Source: Trichobilharzia szidati (taxonomy: Eukaryota > Platyhelminthes > Trematoda > Strigeidida > Schistosomatidae). Taken from it: a stretch of 64,000 nt of DNA. The DNA is taken from NCBI GenBank assembly GCA_944472155.2, contig OX235277.1, positions 9,682,804-9,746,803 on the forward strand, in the 5' to 3' direction. The notes beneath the pieces were generated by a model. It ran no database searches, had not been told where the DNA came from, and saw nothing but the letters and a program-made list of their open reading frames with translations. This document shows, piece by piece, positions 43,440-53,780 of this stretch. Every line of letters starts with the position of its first letter. Positions within the stretch are counted from its first letter, which is position 1. A program made the translations under genes and the position numbers.

Positions 43440-44090
43440 AATAATCCAGAAAAATTTCAGAAATCACAAAGAACGTCTAATATCAGAAGCACTTTATATC
43501 AAGTGGAATCCAAATTGCCTGAATAGGAAAGATGGACTTGAATAGAATCTGACCTGGTTAAAACACCTCCCTCCCCCATGAAGTGACAAAATCAACACGA
43601 ATGTGATAAGCAAGTTCACTATGTAAACATACACTGCTTGTATAATTTACACACTGATCAAATCCAACAATCTACACCTGGTTTTGTTATCTTTACCAAT
43701 TGACCAACTTGACCTAAGTCTATTTCTCACCCCTTAACTCTTTGTTATATATATGCTGAGTTTTTGTAAATTCTGGTTTAATAATACTTTGATAAAGCTA
43801 TTAGCAGCAGCATTAAATAGCGAAACGTCGGTAAAAACGACAATGTTGTTTCGTTTTCCATTCATTGGGAAATACAAAAAGAACCTTTATTATAATGAAT
43901 ATCACATATACCCAATGCCCAAATTTTTTCAAACTGTTAAAAGTGAAGTTGCTGTTTCCAGTTATTATTGTGTCATATACAGCTTCAGGTTCGTCCTCAA
44001 TCCCTCTGATCCTACAGTTGACGGTGTTTACCGAGTTTCTTTTATACCGCAGCGTAACAAAGCTGTGAGAAAATGTTTGTACTGACTGGT
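43440..44090 (+). mobile_element. PLE tandem junction (3' coding end, pLTR, next 5' end)
   Basis: 43455-43545 encodes RNHKERLISEALYIKWNPNC (the PLE C-terminus: LISEALYIK). A 3' UTR leads to the pLTR at 43705-43907, and the frame 43753-44085 continues past it as in the copy at 42278-42735. 42736-43440 is unassigned. Confidence 0.6.
43783..43836 (+). ncRNA. Hammerhead-like motif in PLE pLTR (best copy)
   Basis: TTGATAA (43789-43795), stem II GCTATT (43797-43802) with AATAGC (43816-43821), then GAAACGTC (43822-43829). Stem III would be A-C/G-U with no loop and cleavage after C43829. Two core changes from CUGAUGA (C3 to U, G8 to A). Confidence 0.55.
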
Positions 44091-44389
44091 TTTATACTGC
44101 CGTCTGATCTTCTTGTCAGTTCAACGCCTTAAAGGGCAATTTTACTTTGAGAATTAGAATACGAAAAGTACTTGCACCGATTGATTTGCCTATTTTCACA
44201 AGGATATTTCCTTTCTCCTCTTTGTCATCTAATTAATCTATAGCACTGCAATTCTATAATATTGAAGAAAACACCATACATACACAATATACTACTTAAA
44301 TAACCACTTCAGTAGCACCAGCCACAATATCACATTGTTAATTCACTTAATAATTTAACAATGCCCATTGTAGCATTAAGAACACAATA

Positions 44390-45330
44390 TTCAGCGAAGA
44401 GACTCTTTCCAACAACGAATTTATTATCAAGCTGTACAATCGTATATAAATGGTTTTTATAAAAATTATATCCGGTGAGGGAATTAGGTCAAAGGTGTGA
44501 ATACATGAAATAGTAATAGTATGAAATGCATTTAAAATATTTGTGATTATAATCATAGTTTAATGTCAAGTGGCAAAATAATTAGCGTCGTATATAGAGT
44601 AATACATAAGGTGTATAGAATTTTGGAAAGGGGCACGTAATTATAAGATTAGTAGACGAATATAAAATGTTACATAACACGGTGTGAAATTTGATATGAT
44701 AGAATTCAATATTGTAAAAATAAAAATTTAAAAATCAATAATTTTGGTTTAAAATGTCAAGTGGATCAAGTGGAAAAGATTCAGAGTGAGAATAGTAATA
44801 ATGATAATAATAATAATCGTAGTAATAAGGGAAAAGTACACAGAATAACTAAATAAACAAAATAAATAAATGTCTATCCCTCTACGGCCAAGGCAGAAGT
44901 AGGAATTGTGCATATTTCTTTTGTACACAAAGGTCTGGCTTAAAGTCATGAATTGCTAAGGCCTCAGCTGTCTTTAGAAGTCTGTAATGAAGAAAACGCG
45001 GGAATTTAGCATGGATTCTATATATATGATCTTGAAATCATGGTCAGGGTTGACAGAGTGACAGAAGTTGATCAGGTGTTCCAAAATACAGCTTCGCACA
45101 CACTTCCTTTCTCCCTTGTAAAACCATGCTGGAATATGTTCTCATATCCGTATGAGGAAACCGTCCTCTGACTACGGCCAATGTACCTTGCTCCACAAGA
45201 GCAAGTGAACTGATAGATGCACATGGAGGCGGCCAGATGGGGGAGCTTATCTTTTACAGACGTAGAGAACAACTTGCGGCTAGTGAACGTCATAGGTAAT
45301 TTTGCTGCACTTAATCACGGTGTATTTCAG
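44390..45330 (-). mobile_element. PLE, GIY-YIG region and 3' pLTR
   Basis: Minus frame 45293-45072 reads LFSTSVKDKLPHLAASMCIY, QFTCSCGARYIGRSQRTVSS (GIY-YIG core) and FTREKGSVCEAVFWNT. A C-terminal part with LCTKEICTIPTSALAVEG-like frames follows near 44890-44935. The CGATTGTACAGC block of this subfamily lies at 44425-44450. 44091-44389 is unassigned. Confidence 0.72.
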
Positions 45331-45745
45331 TATTGCTATTTAATAATCCTATTCTATAGTTTGATTATACGTCACTGGATGTATAGATTTCTTGCCTAAA
45401 TGAGAAATACACACCATGCTTACTAATTAACTAACTAACTAAACTTTTCTGTTCTGATATTCAATTTTTATTTTTTGACTGACATTTATCGATCACTTTT
45501 CATTTTCTTAATGGTGACATAGAATTCTCTGTATTTTGTTAAAACAAAAGAGTTAAATGTCACATGTTCATGTGTTCACTTGCTGAAATCATCAAAAGCG
45601 GTAAAATCACATTGATGTAATTCTGTTTTCTGAACTGAATGATTTAATTGCGTATGTCTCATTGTCTTCCTAGGCAGCATTTTCAGTGTAGACTTCATTC
45701 AAAGTTAACTAATAACTTGGGAAAATCACTCAGTTCCACGATATG
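45331..45745. other. Unassigned sequence
   Basis: AT-rich, short ATT/AAC-like runs, no motif recognised. Confidence 0.3.
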
Positions 45746-46200
45746 AACAACAAGAATGATAATGCCTTTATTCCAAACAGTACTTTTGATGAAAGCCGGA
45801 ATTGTCAACATGCAGTTCAACAATATGGCGTCTAATTTCCTCTTTGCATTACATAGTACAAGTGCGTCGATGGCACAGCGGTAGAGTGCTGGCCAACCAC
45901 GCATGAGGTTCGGGATTCGATCTCCTGTCACAGACGCACTACTTTACCTTGCTAAGCTAGTAATAAGACTGGTAAAGAGGGAAGGTCGGGCATGGGGCTA
46001 GCAACCACATCCCGTAAAAAATAGACACCATTGCTACCGAAACTTCCAAGCTGTAGCCTGAAGCAGCCCTATGCTCCACTAGGAACATAAAAGAGTAAAA
46101 AGAAATTATATAGTACAGGGGGCATTTACACTGATAATATTGTCCAGTAAGAATATAAATATAAAATTTAAATGAAGATACTATCGACAACGGAATAACG
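45746..46200 (-). mobile_element. CR1-like 3' tail, interrupted by SINE-3
   Basis: 45755-45852 on the minus strand contains CTGTTTGGAATAAAGGCATT, the CR1-like terminus. The sequence continues after the SINE at 46118-46190. The SINE is flanked by ATAGTACA on both sides. Confidence 0.55.
45861..46109 (+). mobile_element. SINE-3 with 8-bp TSD
   Basis: tRNA-like head (GTGCGTCGATGGCACAGCGG, then TTCGGGATTCGATCTCC), body with GGTCGGGCATGGGGCTAGC, and tail GCCCTATGCTCCACTAGGAA matching LINE-B. ATAGTACA occurs at 45853-45860 and 46110-46117. Confidence 0.82.
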
Positions 46201-46452
46201 AAAGAAATAATAAAATTTAATATGTCACTGGCCGGAGTCTATCCTGCAACTAAGTTGGTTCGCCTCTATCGGACAGATATCCTTCTCATGTTAACTCCAG
46301 CTGTATATGCAAATTTACATGTTTCTGTGGGAGCAGTTACACTGGAAGAGAAGAAGGGCATACCTTCGATTTTCTGAACATATACCAAAAGGTCCGCATC
46401 TCAAGGGAATAAGTGCATTCAACAGTGCCATTGCTAGGCATTTCCTTTGATA
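46201..46452 (+). mobile_element. PLE GIY-YIG fragment
   Basis: The plus strand reads SICKFTCFCGSSYTGREEG (46300-46355), the GIY-YIG core with Ile to Thr, followed by SAFNSAIARHF. Short, frameshifted. Confidence 0.55.
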
Positions 46453-46712
46453 CATTTCATCCTGTAGACGTTGCAAGATCGTTTAAAATTAACAATAGGC
46501 AAAAATGTCCAATTTTCCTCAAGTTCACGGAATCACTTTCCATTAATTGACTGAAACCTGATTTGTGTGTTCTGAAAAAGGCGGTTATCAGTTTTTCCTT
46601 GACTTGGTATCTGTTCATCCTGTCTTTCATTTGATTACGTACAGCGAAAAATTCCATTCTGTATGATTATTATTGTTTGGGATAAAGTGATTATTATTAT
46701 TAATACCAGTGT
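46453..46712 (+). mobile_element. CR1-like LINE, 3' terminus
   Basis: Ends with CATTCTGTATGATTATTATT, GTTTGGGATAAAGTG and ATTATTATTATTAAT (46650-46706), the plus-strand version of the tail at 36255-36330. 46713-47860 has no confident assignment. Confidence 0.55.
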
Positions 46713-47865
46713 ATGCATATATTGATTATTTGTTTAAACATGAACTCTCTGTGTAAGTATGTTAAAATAATGTCTTTGGGCTGTAAGTAGCTGATGAGAA
46801 GCCAACGAAAGAAACAATGATGATACTATTTTATTCTGCAAAGACCAACTTTGTTCTTGCTTTATTCAGATTCATAAAGGGGAATAAATGTATGAAAGCT
46901 TGTCAGTTAAACCAACAAACTGAGTGGATGCAACTACACCGAAATAATTCAATGTAATAACCATTTCAACGAAGTACCTTCAATGAGTAGAGGATAGTTT
47001 CTGAAACCGCAACTTGTAACCACTTCATACTGAATAAGTTTTTGCGAATCATTTCAGAAGCCTTAGAAAGTATTTCAGAATAGACTTCTTTTTAGAGAAA
47101 ATTTGAGAGCTGTCGGTAGCTTGTAGGTCCTAACTTGAAACTCTTCTATAGTTCACGCATCCACAGCCTCAAGAGAATTTGAGTCCCAACACAGCAGTGT
47201 CTCTGCTGGATCACAATCCAACAGTACCAAGAACATCAACTGTCGAATTTGCTTTCCCTCCACATACAGATGGGGAATAATAGACTTAATCTATCACATT
47301 TTACCATTAAAGTACTGGGAAATGCAATTAGAATTTCGTCACAAGTATGCAGTGAAGCGATACACTGTTATGTCGGCACTGAACAGAATAATACCGTCGC
47401 CACCTGTTGTGATTGCATCCACACTTGATATGACCTAATGGACTTATGCGTGGGTATAATAATACTGACTCAATGAAAAACTCAACTAATAGGCTAAATA
47501 CGCCTATTCGTCCGTGGTACCTTCCATTTCACTCAGTCAGGCAAATATCAAAAGACAAAGACTGGCGGATTTGCCTGTTAGGACGCAATTTGTATTAGGA
47601 AAAAGACATTATATTTATATGCATTTTTCATTAAAAATAGATTGTCCTGATTGGTAGACGATTCGTCTAGGTCAGTGAGAAATAAATATTCCGATTGGTT
47701 GACAATTGGACCAAGATCAAGGTGAGACAAAAAAAGATGATAAAATTTTAAAATCATCCAATCACACGATGAATCATACAATGATAACTGTTTTAAGCCG
47801 ATTCCTATCATACACATCTGAGAGTGCTGTGAGGATATCGTCTAACTATTTAAACAGACTGCTTC

Positions 47866-48864
47866 ATGACAAGCCTTGAGAACGGCCCACTCAAATCAAC
47901 TATTGGTTATTTCCATTTGTATGCTAGATATGTGAACGACATCGTTATTATTTGTGATGTCGGTCACGATCTCAATCAGTTACTGCAAATATTCAACAAA
48001 TGCCATCCAGCCACAAAGTTCAATCTTGAAATTGAAAACGAATCTAAAATCCCTTTTCTTGATGTTGAACTTACAGGGAGAGCTGACGGAACTTTAAGAA
48101 AGTCCATCCATAGGAAACTCACATGGAACAGCCAACTGACATGCTTCTACAGCTGGGTACCAATCAGTCGGAAGAGAAACCTAATTAGATCTCTTGCCAC
48201 TCCCTTCCGACGCATCTGCAGCTCTGATACCATGGAAGAACTAAACTTCCTGAAAGAAACCTTCATACAAAACGGTTACCCATCAATATTCGTAGACGAA
48301 GACATCAAACAAAAAATCCAAAAGCAAGAGACAGCATCCGTGCTAAAAAAGATACTTTATGTGAACCTCGACTTCAAAGGAGACCTACTCACTGACGTCC
48401 TTAGAAGGAGAATCTCCACCTCTTTAAGAATAACTTTCTTTGCGGCAACATTGAGAATAGTGTTCTCTAGTTGCCCGCTGAACTGCGGAAGCCCAAAGGA
48501 CAAGATTCCGCACCTGACCACTTCTATGTGTATATATCAGTTCACCAGTTGTTGTGGAGCCAGGTACATCGGTCGTTCAACGCGCATCCTGTCAAAAAGG
48601 GTCAAAGAACACTATCCAGCGTCGCTGCAGAAAGGAAGTAATGGCTGCATAAGGAGTGCAATAATAGAACACTTCGTCAACACTGGTCATTCCATCTCAA
48701 CAAACACCTCCTACTTCAGAGTAATCTACAAAGTGAAGAACAACCTTCCAAAGACAGTACGATTCCGTCTTCTTTGTATCGCAGAAGCCCTAGCCATTAA
48801 GCTAGAGAAACCAGGACTCTGCATACAAAAGAAAATTATTCAACCACTTCTACTCTCATGGTAA
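47866..48864 (+). CDS. PLE reverse transcriptase/GIY-YIG endonuclease, longest open frame
   Basis: A 332-residue frame without stops. Residues 1-5 (MTSLENGPLK) follow on from RT motif B of PLEs. Residues 15-30 have YARYVNDIVIICDVGHD, motif C, with YVND in place of the usual YMDD/YVDD. 'IPFLDVELTGRADGTLRKSI' lies near 60-80 (RT thumb entry). The GIY-YIG endonuclease starts near residue 222: SMCIYQFTSCCGARYIGRST, then LSKRVKEHYPA and IIEHFVNTGHSIST, and the conserved C-terminus RFRLLCIAEALAIKLEKPGL. The 5' RT half is missing, so it is a truncated but recently intact copy. The catalytic Asp to Asn change, if real, would inactivate the RT. Confidence 0.85.
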   Translation: MTSLENGPLKSTIGYFHLYARYVNDIVIICDVGHDLNQLLQIFNKCHPATKFNLEIENESKIPFLDVELTGRADGTLRKSIHRKLTWNSQLTCFYSWVPISRKRNLIRSLATPFRRICSSDTMEELNFLKETFIQNGYPSIFVDEDIKQKIQKQETASVLKKILYVNLDFKGDLLTDVLRRRISTSLRITFFAATLRIVFSSCPLNCGSPKDKIPHLTTSMCIYQFTSCCGARYIGRSTRILSKRVKEHYPASLQKGSNGCIRSAIIEHFVNTGHSISTNTSYFRVIYKVKNNLPKTVRFRLLCIAEALAIKLEKPGLCIQKKIIQPLLLSW

Positions 48865-49215
48865 CAACTGTGTTGATTTGACTTAACTTTTGTTTGTTTA
48901 TATGCTTATTTTTCTACTTAAAACCCTTGTGTAATTCCGTATGTTATTTCGTTTCCATGTACACCCTGAGCACAACTCTTTCATTAAACTATTCATGTTA
49001 CTACGTAACTCTTCTTTAACAATCGTTTGTGACAACTCATCACTTTTGTTACTACTCTCTTATATCAACATTCAATTCACCTGAACTTACTAATTGTATT
49101 TTCGTTTGACAAATTTAATGTACACACACATACAAAACAACCATATACAATATTTGCGATTGTACAGCTATGAAAATGAATTCGCTGGCGAAAAGAGACT
49201 CTTCGCTGAACTACT
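48865..49215 (+). mobile_element. PLE 3' UTR and pLTR-type sequence
   Basis: Follows the stop of the PLE frame. 49168-49215 contains CGATTGTACAGCT and CGCTGGCGAAAAGAGACTC, also seen at 34460-34500, 35035-35090, 44395-44450 and 56955-57015. It marks the 3' end of this PLE subfamily. 49216-49880 has nothing recognised. Confidence 0.55.
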
Positions 49216-49884
49216 TGTCTTCTGTCTATTAATGTTCGAATGGGAATTTTTCATGAATATCTGAGAGTGCCGCTGGGATATTGTCTAACTATTTGAACAG
49301 ATTTCAACACTTTATCGCTTCAACACCTGTTAAAGTCTAAAACAATATATATAATCACATGTTCAGTCCTCATTTGATCACCAGTAGTTTTTAAAAGTGA
49401 TTCCAGTTTGTCACACCATTCGCCTTTAAACCAATCAAATCATTCAGATAACCAGAATTTCAATATTCAACAGAAACTAAATTATCATAAGTAGATTACT
49501 AGGTAATTAGCATATATCACGTGAACCTATATGTGTATATACATTTATGGGTGTAGGCTTAGATGACGATAAAATTATTTCAAAGTTATAATTAGTTATA
49601 AAAATGACTAACGTTCCTTATTGATTATTTAAAGTTAATTATTATTCTTGACTGCAACTAAAGAGTATCTCAGTATGACACTAATTTGTCTTAGATATTC
49701 ACAGAGGGCGATAAAGGGAAGGTAATAGACTTAATTTCCATCACATAATAATTTTATTTTTGATAAGAAACACAAATTGATACAGGATTAATATTTACTA
49801 ATGACATTTCGACCAAAAATTATCTGCCTAGAGTCAGTCACATTAAAGTGAAGTGATGGGATTCTGCCAGCCTGTTTAAACCAT

Positions 49885-50235
49885 TACTATAATATTATTA
49901 TTGTTCCCCTGGTACATAGAGATTCAGGAGCACATCACCATCTTATCCTATTCTCTGCAGTCATCTTCAAGTGGTCCCATGGTTGACCATAGTCTCCGAT
50001 CTCTTCCTCACATGACCTCCTCCATGTCACCTTCAGACCCACGACCAACTCGTCATTTCCCATTCGGGTTCCACTCGAGAGATAGCCTGGTGTGTGATGT
50101 CGTTGGACGGTCTCCTCAGAATGTGTCCTATCCATCTCCATCTTTTACGGAGTATTTGTTGAACAATAGGTTGTTGATTGGTTCGTTGCCTACCTCAGTT
50201 TCTTGTTTTTAATTCTTCTTAGCTGGCCGGATTGT
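49885..50235 (-). mobile_element. LINE-B variant, 3' end
   Basis: Plus strand begins ATTATTATTGTTCCCC (reverse of the tail) and contains GTTCCACTCGAGAGATAGCC. Minus frame words: GTRMGNDELVVGLKVTWRRS and CEEEIGDYGQPWDHLK. It faces the next LINE-B copy head to head. Confidence 0.78.
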
Positions 50236-50243
50236 GGCGAGTG

Positions 50244-50266
50244 CTACTGATAAGATTTATCAGTAG
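50244..50266. repeat. Perfect 10-bp inverted repeat at LINE-B head-to-head junction
   Basis: CTACTGATAA, spacer GAT, TTATCAGTAG. It lies between a minus and a plus LINE-B copy. Confidence 0.85.
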
Positions 50267-50329
50267 TATATAAAGAGACGTTCATCGGCATAAAAACAGC
50301 AAATAACAGGGAGATACATTTGATTTCAG

Positions 50330-50872
50330 AGAAGGCAAATAGTACAGCATTGTACTCCTGGTCAACAGCACCAGCAACCACAACAGCGGACAACAATCAG
50401 CATAAATGGGAGATATCTGAAAGTAGTAACCTCCTTTACCTACCCACCTACCTGGGAAGCATCGTTTCAACTACAAGTGGACGGGAGTGATGAGCATATG
50501 AAAGCGAGGAAGGAGAAAGCAAAACATGCTTTCATTACCATCAAGTAAGTCTGTGTGGAGATCATCAGCGCTCAGCATGAAACATACGATCTGGATTTTC
50601 AACTCCAATGTGAAGTCAGTGCTACTCACTATATGGATCAGGGACTTGGCGCAGCGTCAAGAAGGCCACTCCGAGAAAACTACATACCTTCATCAATAGC
50701 TGTCTTCACTCAATACTACTGAAGATCAGATGGCCGGTCAGAAAAGATCAGCAACAGAGATTTCTGGCAATGAGCGAACCAACCCAGCAGGAACCGATTG
50801 TGAAAGAAATAGGCAGGAAGAAATGGAGATGGATTGGCCATATAAATGTTAAACCTGATGAAGAAGGAGGTA
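50330..50872 (+). mobile_element. LINE-B variant, middle part
   Basis: Plus strand homologous to 16115-16565: GCATAAATGGGAGATATCTG, TACCTACCCACCTACC, then the NSNVKS and QEPIVKE-like region to GGATTGGCCATATAAATG. Frameshifted; the 3' tail is missing. Confidence 0.75.
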
Positions 50873-51620
50873 TCAACAATTAGAAATGCATTTATATTTT
50901 TAGAGTTTCTCTGTCTCTCTCTCTCTGGGAAATTAATTAATCAATAAACAACATGACAATAAAAAGAGCAAATATTATGTGTGAATGAAAACAATTCATC
51001 AAAGTCAAAATAAAGCAGACAAAGATAATTGAATAACAACGAGAAGTAAAATAATTAATATAATGATGATAATGGTAATCTTATCTTATTGTACATTACA
51101 TAAACATACTACTAGTATCACAATGGTATCCTTGCAAACACAAACACACTTTATCTCTCTTTCTCGACGTGTCTCCGAGGTATAAAATATGTATATGTAA
51201 GGTACATAAAATAGGAGAAACTAGAGGAAAAGAAATAAAGTCAATCTGAACGGTGCAGTAGAAATAATAATAATCCTCGTAAATAAGCAAATAAGAAATT
51301 ACTCAGGGTATGTGTGGTGAAGTTTATACGATTTGAATGTGTATGTGTGTGTGTATAGGCGCGAAAAGTATTGCGTCATCATCATCAATCATTGTGACTT
51401 TCTTTGTGGCATCATTCTCTCTATTCTGATAGATAGATATGAAAGACACAAGCACAAACAAATATGTGTGTATTGTAGAATACTGATGAGAACGGACAAC
51501 AGTACAGGAGAAGCTAGAAAAAGAACAAAACAAGAAAAGTGTACTTAGTACTTAGTAGAGAGAGAGTAGGCTAAGGTTTCATTGTTGGGCATCAATTAGC
51601 GTTGAGTGGTGTCCCTCACG
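50873..51620. other. Unassigned sequence with microsatellites
   Basis: CT repeat near 50910-50928, GT/AT repeats near 51335-51355. ORFs in this stretch have no recognisable motif. Confidence 0.35.
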
Positions 51621-51639
51621 GATGACCAACTCACTATCC

Positions 51640-51960
51640 TCATTCAAGTGTTGGTTTGTAGGGATTCGATTGGTTACAGGATTTTCATCATGAGTTGACA
51701 TCAGTTAGAGAACCACTGGAAAACCTGGGAGTACTGGACAGCTGTTTTGTCCTAGTTTGGGACTCTTCAGCAGTACGCACCAACCGGGATTCAAACCCAG
51801 GACCTTCTGGTTACAAGGCGAGCTCGTATACCATTAAGCCACTGGGACCCGATCCAATGGCCCATGAATTCTAACTTCTGCCAATTCATGACAAAGCGCG
51901 AACACTAGCCAATGTCTTCGGCGGGTATTTGTCCTCACGCCCGACCTGCTGCACTATCCT
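51640..51960 (-). mobile_element. SA SINE, best-preserved minus copy
   Basis: Tail 51650-51725, hammerhead-like segment 51731-51776, tRNA-like head 51785-51860 (B box seen as CGGGATTCAAACCC; A-box part GCCACTGGGACC complement). On the minus strand the order is tRNA-like head, linker, ribozyme-like segment, tail. Stem I GTACTG/CAGTAC and stem III ACAG/CTGT are perfect; the core has two changes. Confidence 0.8.
51731..51776 (-). ncRNA. Hammerhead ribozyme-like segment of SA SINE
   Basis: Minus strand: GTACTG, CTGAAGA, GTCC loop GGAC, AAAA C, ACAG/CTGT stem III without loop, cleavage C (51737), CAGTAC. Deviations: CUGAUGA to CUGAAGA, and the G of GAAA to A. The layout matches a minimal-stem-III hammerhead. 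Confidence 0.65.
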
Positions 51961-51987
51961 CATTTCTGTTTAATTTCAGCATACACA

Positions 51988-52058
51988 TGTACTGTAACGA
52001 CAGAAGACAAGGGCCAGGCAACAGATCGTTTATTGAGAAAATCAAAAGATATTTATAT
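51988..52058 (-). mobile_element. LTR, one end of copy split by PLE
   Basis: Matches 20147-20220 of the solo LTR (ACAGAAGACAAGGGCCA, TTTATTGAGAAA). It stops at ATTTATAT (52051-52058), repeated at 52928-52935 after the PLE. Confidence 0.78.
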
Positions 52059-52927
52059 AACACAAAATAATCGAGCAAACAACATCCTTTTCGATAATTT
52101 CCTCTTCCAACTCTACAATTATATGTGCATGTTTATATACACAGAATATTCTAGATTAGTAGTTAATGACAATATTAGTGTTTTTATATCGATTTGTCAA
52201 GTAAGATCGCAATGGAATTACAGTTCATTAAAGATGCTTGAATAATAATAATAATAATAAAGATATAGTAGCAAATAGAATATCAATTGAAATTAGGCAA
52301 ATTCCACAAAAATTCAGGATCATTCAAACCTGGATGGCCAAGGTAATGATAATGACTGAACTAACTTCTTTTGGACGCACAATTTAAGCATGTTAATATG
52401 GATCCCAACAGCCAGCCTCAGCAACATTTAGTAGTCAAACTCTTAAAGTAAAATTGAGATTCGTAGGTATGCGGTAAATGACCCTGAAAGCATGATTAAC
52501 GTCAATCTTGTGTTCCATCTCCACAAGATGAGACAGAATAGCGCTGTGAATAGATTTTGTTTGTCCTTTACTTAACCACTAGGCAGAGTGATGTTCGGAA
52601 ATTCGACGAGAAACACGCCTAATTGTACGGTCTATGCAACTAACTGGCTCCACACGAGCAGTTGATATTCTATTCGCTATTATATCTTTATTATTTTTAT
52701 AATTTAAGCATTTTTAATGAACTGTAATTCCATTGCGATCTTACTTTACAAATCGATATTATTTAAAAAACACTAATATTGTTATTGACTGCTATTCTAG
52801 AATATTCTATGTATATGAACATATATGTAATTGTAGAGCCAGAACAGGAAATTATCAAAAAGGATATTCTTTGCTCGATTATTTTGTGTTTTATAGATGT
52901 CTGAATGAGTATTTTTACTATATTGAG
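52059..52927 (-). mobile_element. PLE inverted-terminus insertion in LTR, 8-bp TSD
   Basis: Left: pLTR on the minus strand (about 52059-52270), preceded in that orientation by the PLE C-terminus and the GIY-YIG part (52660-52575: IDRTIRRVSRRISEHHSA). Right: an inverted copy of the same pLTR (about 52665-52895). ATTTATAT flanks the unit. Same arrangement as 28599-29849 and 37002-38026. Confidence 0.82.
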
Positions 52928-52935
52928 ATTTATAT

Positions 52936-53196
52936 ATATTTTTATGTACATTATTATAGGTTATTGTTAGCAGAGAAACAGCGTCTTCTGATTGGTTGTT
53001 CTCTCGCTGAAAGTTAATCTGTTATCTATTTGTGGCCATTTTGTTTGAAGGTCATACCATATATGTATATGCGAATCGTATCCGCCCACGCAAAGTCTTT
53101 GTTCTTGTTTTTTTCTCATGACCAAGATTTCGGATGTAAACATTGACGTAAATTGCTGTCTACCAATTTTGGCTAGCAGACAGCTCTCACCACAGG
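52936..53196 (-). mobile_element. LTR, other end of split copy
   Basis: Continues the solo LTR from 20221 to its end (GCAGAGAAACAGCGTCTTC, GCGAATCGTATCCGCCCACG, CAGCTCTCACCACA). Together with 51988-52058 it reconstitutes one LTR around the PLE. Confidence 0.8.
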
Positions 53197-53219
53197 AATT
53201 AACTGTAACTGACTTCAAC

Positions 53220-53780
53220 GACTTTGGGGATTAACTTGGTACCAGCATAAAACGGTCTTGTTCACTTAGAATATGCCGATGATATAGTCCTCCTAGGTGA
53301 GGAAGGCGCTGACCAAAAATGCAGAGTCTGTGCTGTGAACATCTTGAGGAGTAATCTTCGAATGTTTGGCATGTGATTCGCTCCTGTAAAATATATGATG
53401 TTAAATATATGCTAAAGGACTGGACTACAAATCGACTCCTGCCTTAAAGATAGGCAGAAGTGAAGTGACAGAGCATGTTTGGCATTTGCCAACCTGCATC
53501 ATCTCTGGTGTTGACGTGATCAGCCGACTGGCTATCGGTCATAGAACGTATATGTGCTGTGCAACGGCAGTTCACTCTTTCCTCCTTCATGGCTGGCAGA
53601 CATGACCATTGAGAGTGAAAGACATGAAAAGGTTAGCTATCTTCGACGATTGGTGTCCGTATTTTTTTCTCCTATGTCAGTTGGTATAACAGGGTGAGTA
53701 ATGTTGACGTTAGCCGTCAAGTGCTAGGTAAGGAGGGAAAATCAATCGATTGAGATGGTAAGGACATGTGTTATGCATTG
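53220..53780 (+). mobile_element. RTE-A LINE relic
   Basis: Plus strand: LEYADDIVLLGEEGAD (RT motif C intact), MLKDWTTNRLLP, then decayed C-terminal words to GGGAAAATCAATCGATTGAGATGG. Many frameshifts. Confidence 0.72.

Noticed and set aside
42278..43907. Fourth inverted-end PLE unit
   Set aside because: The two pLTR copies are inverted, but both continue outward into PLE-like frames and no TSD was found, so they fit tandem junctions better than a single inverted insertion.
49168..49215. Hammerhead in the CGATTGTACAGCT-type PLE end
   Set aside because: Repeated copies contain GCGAAAA and a short stem, but no CUGAUGA-like core and no consistent stem III could be drawn.
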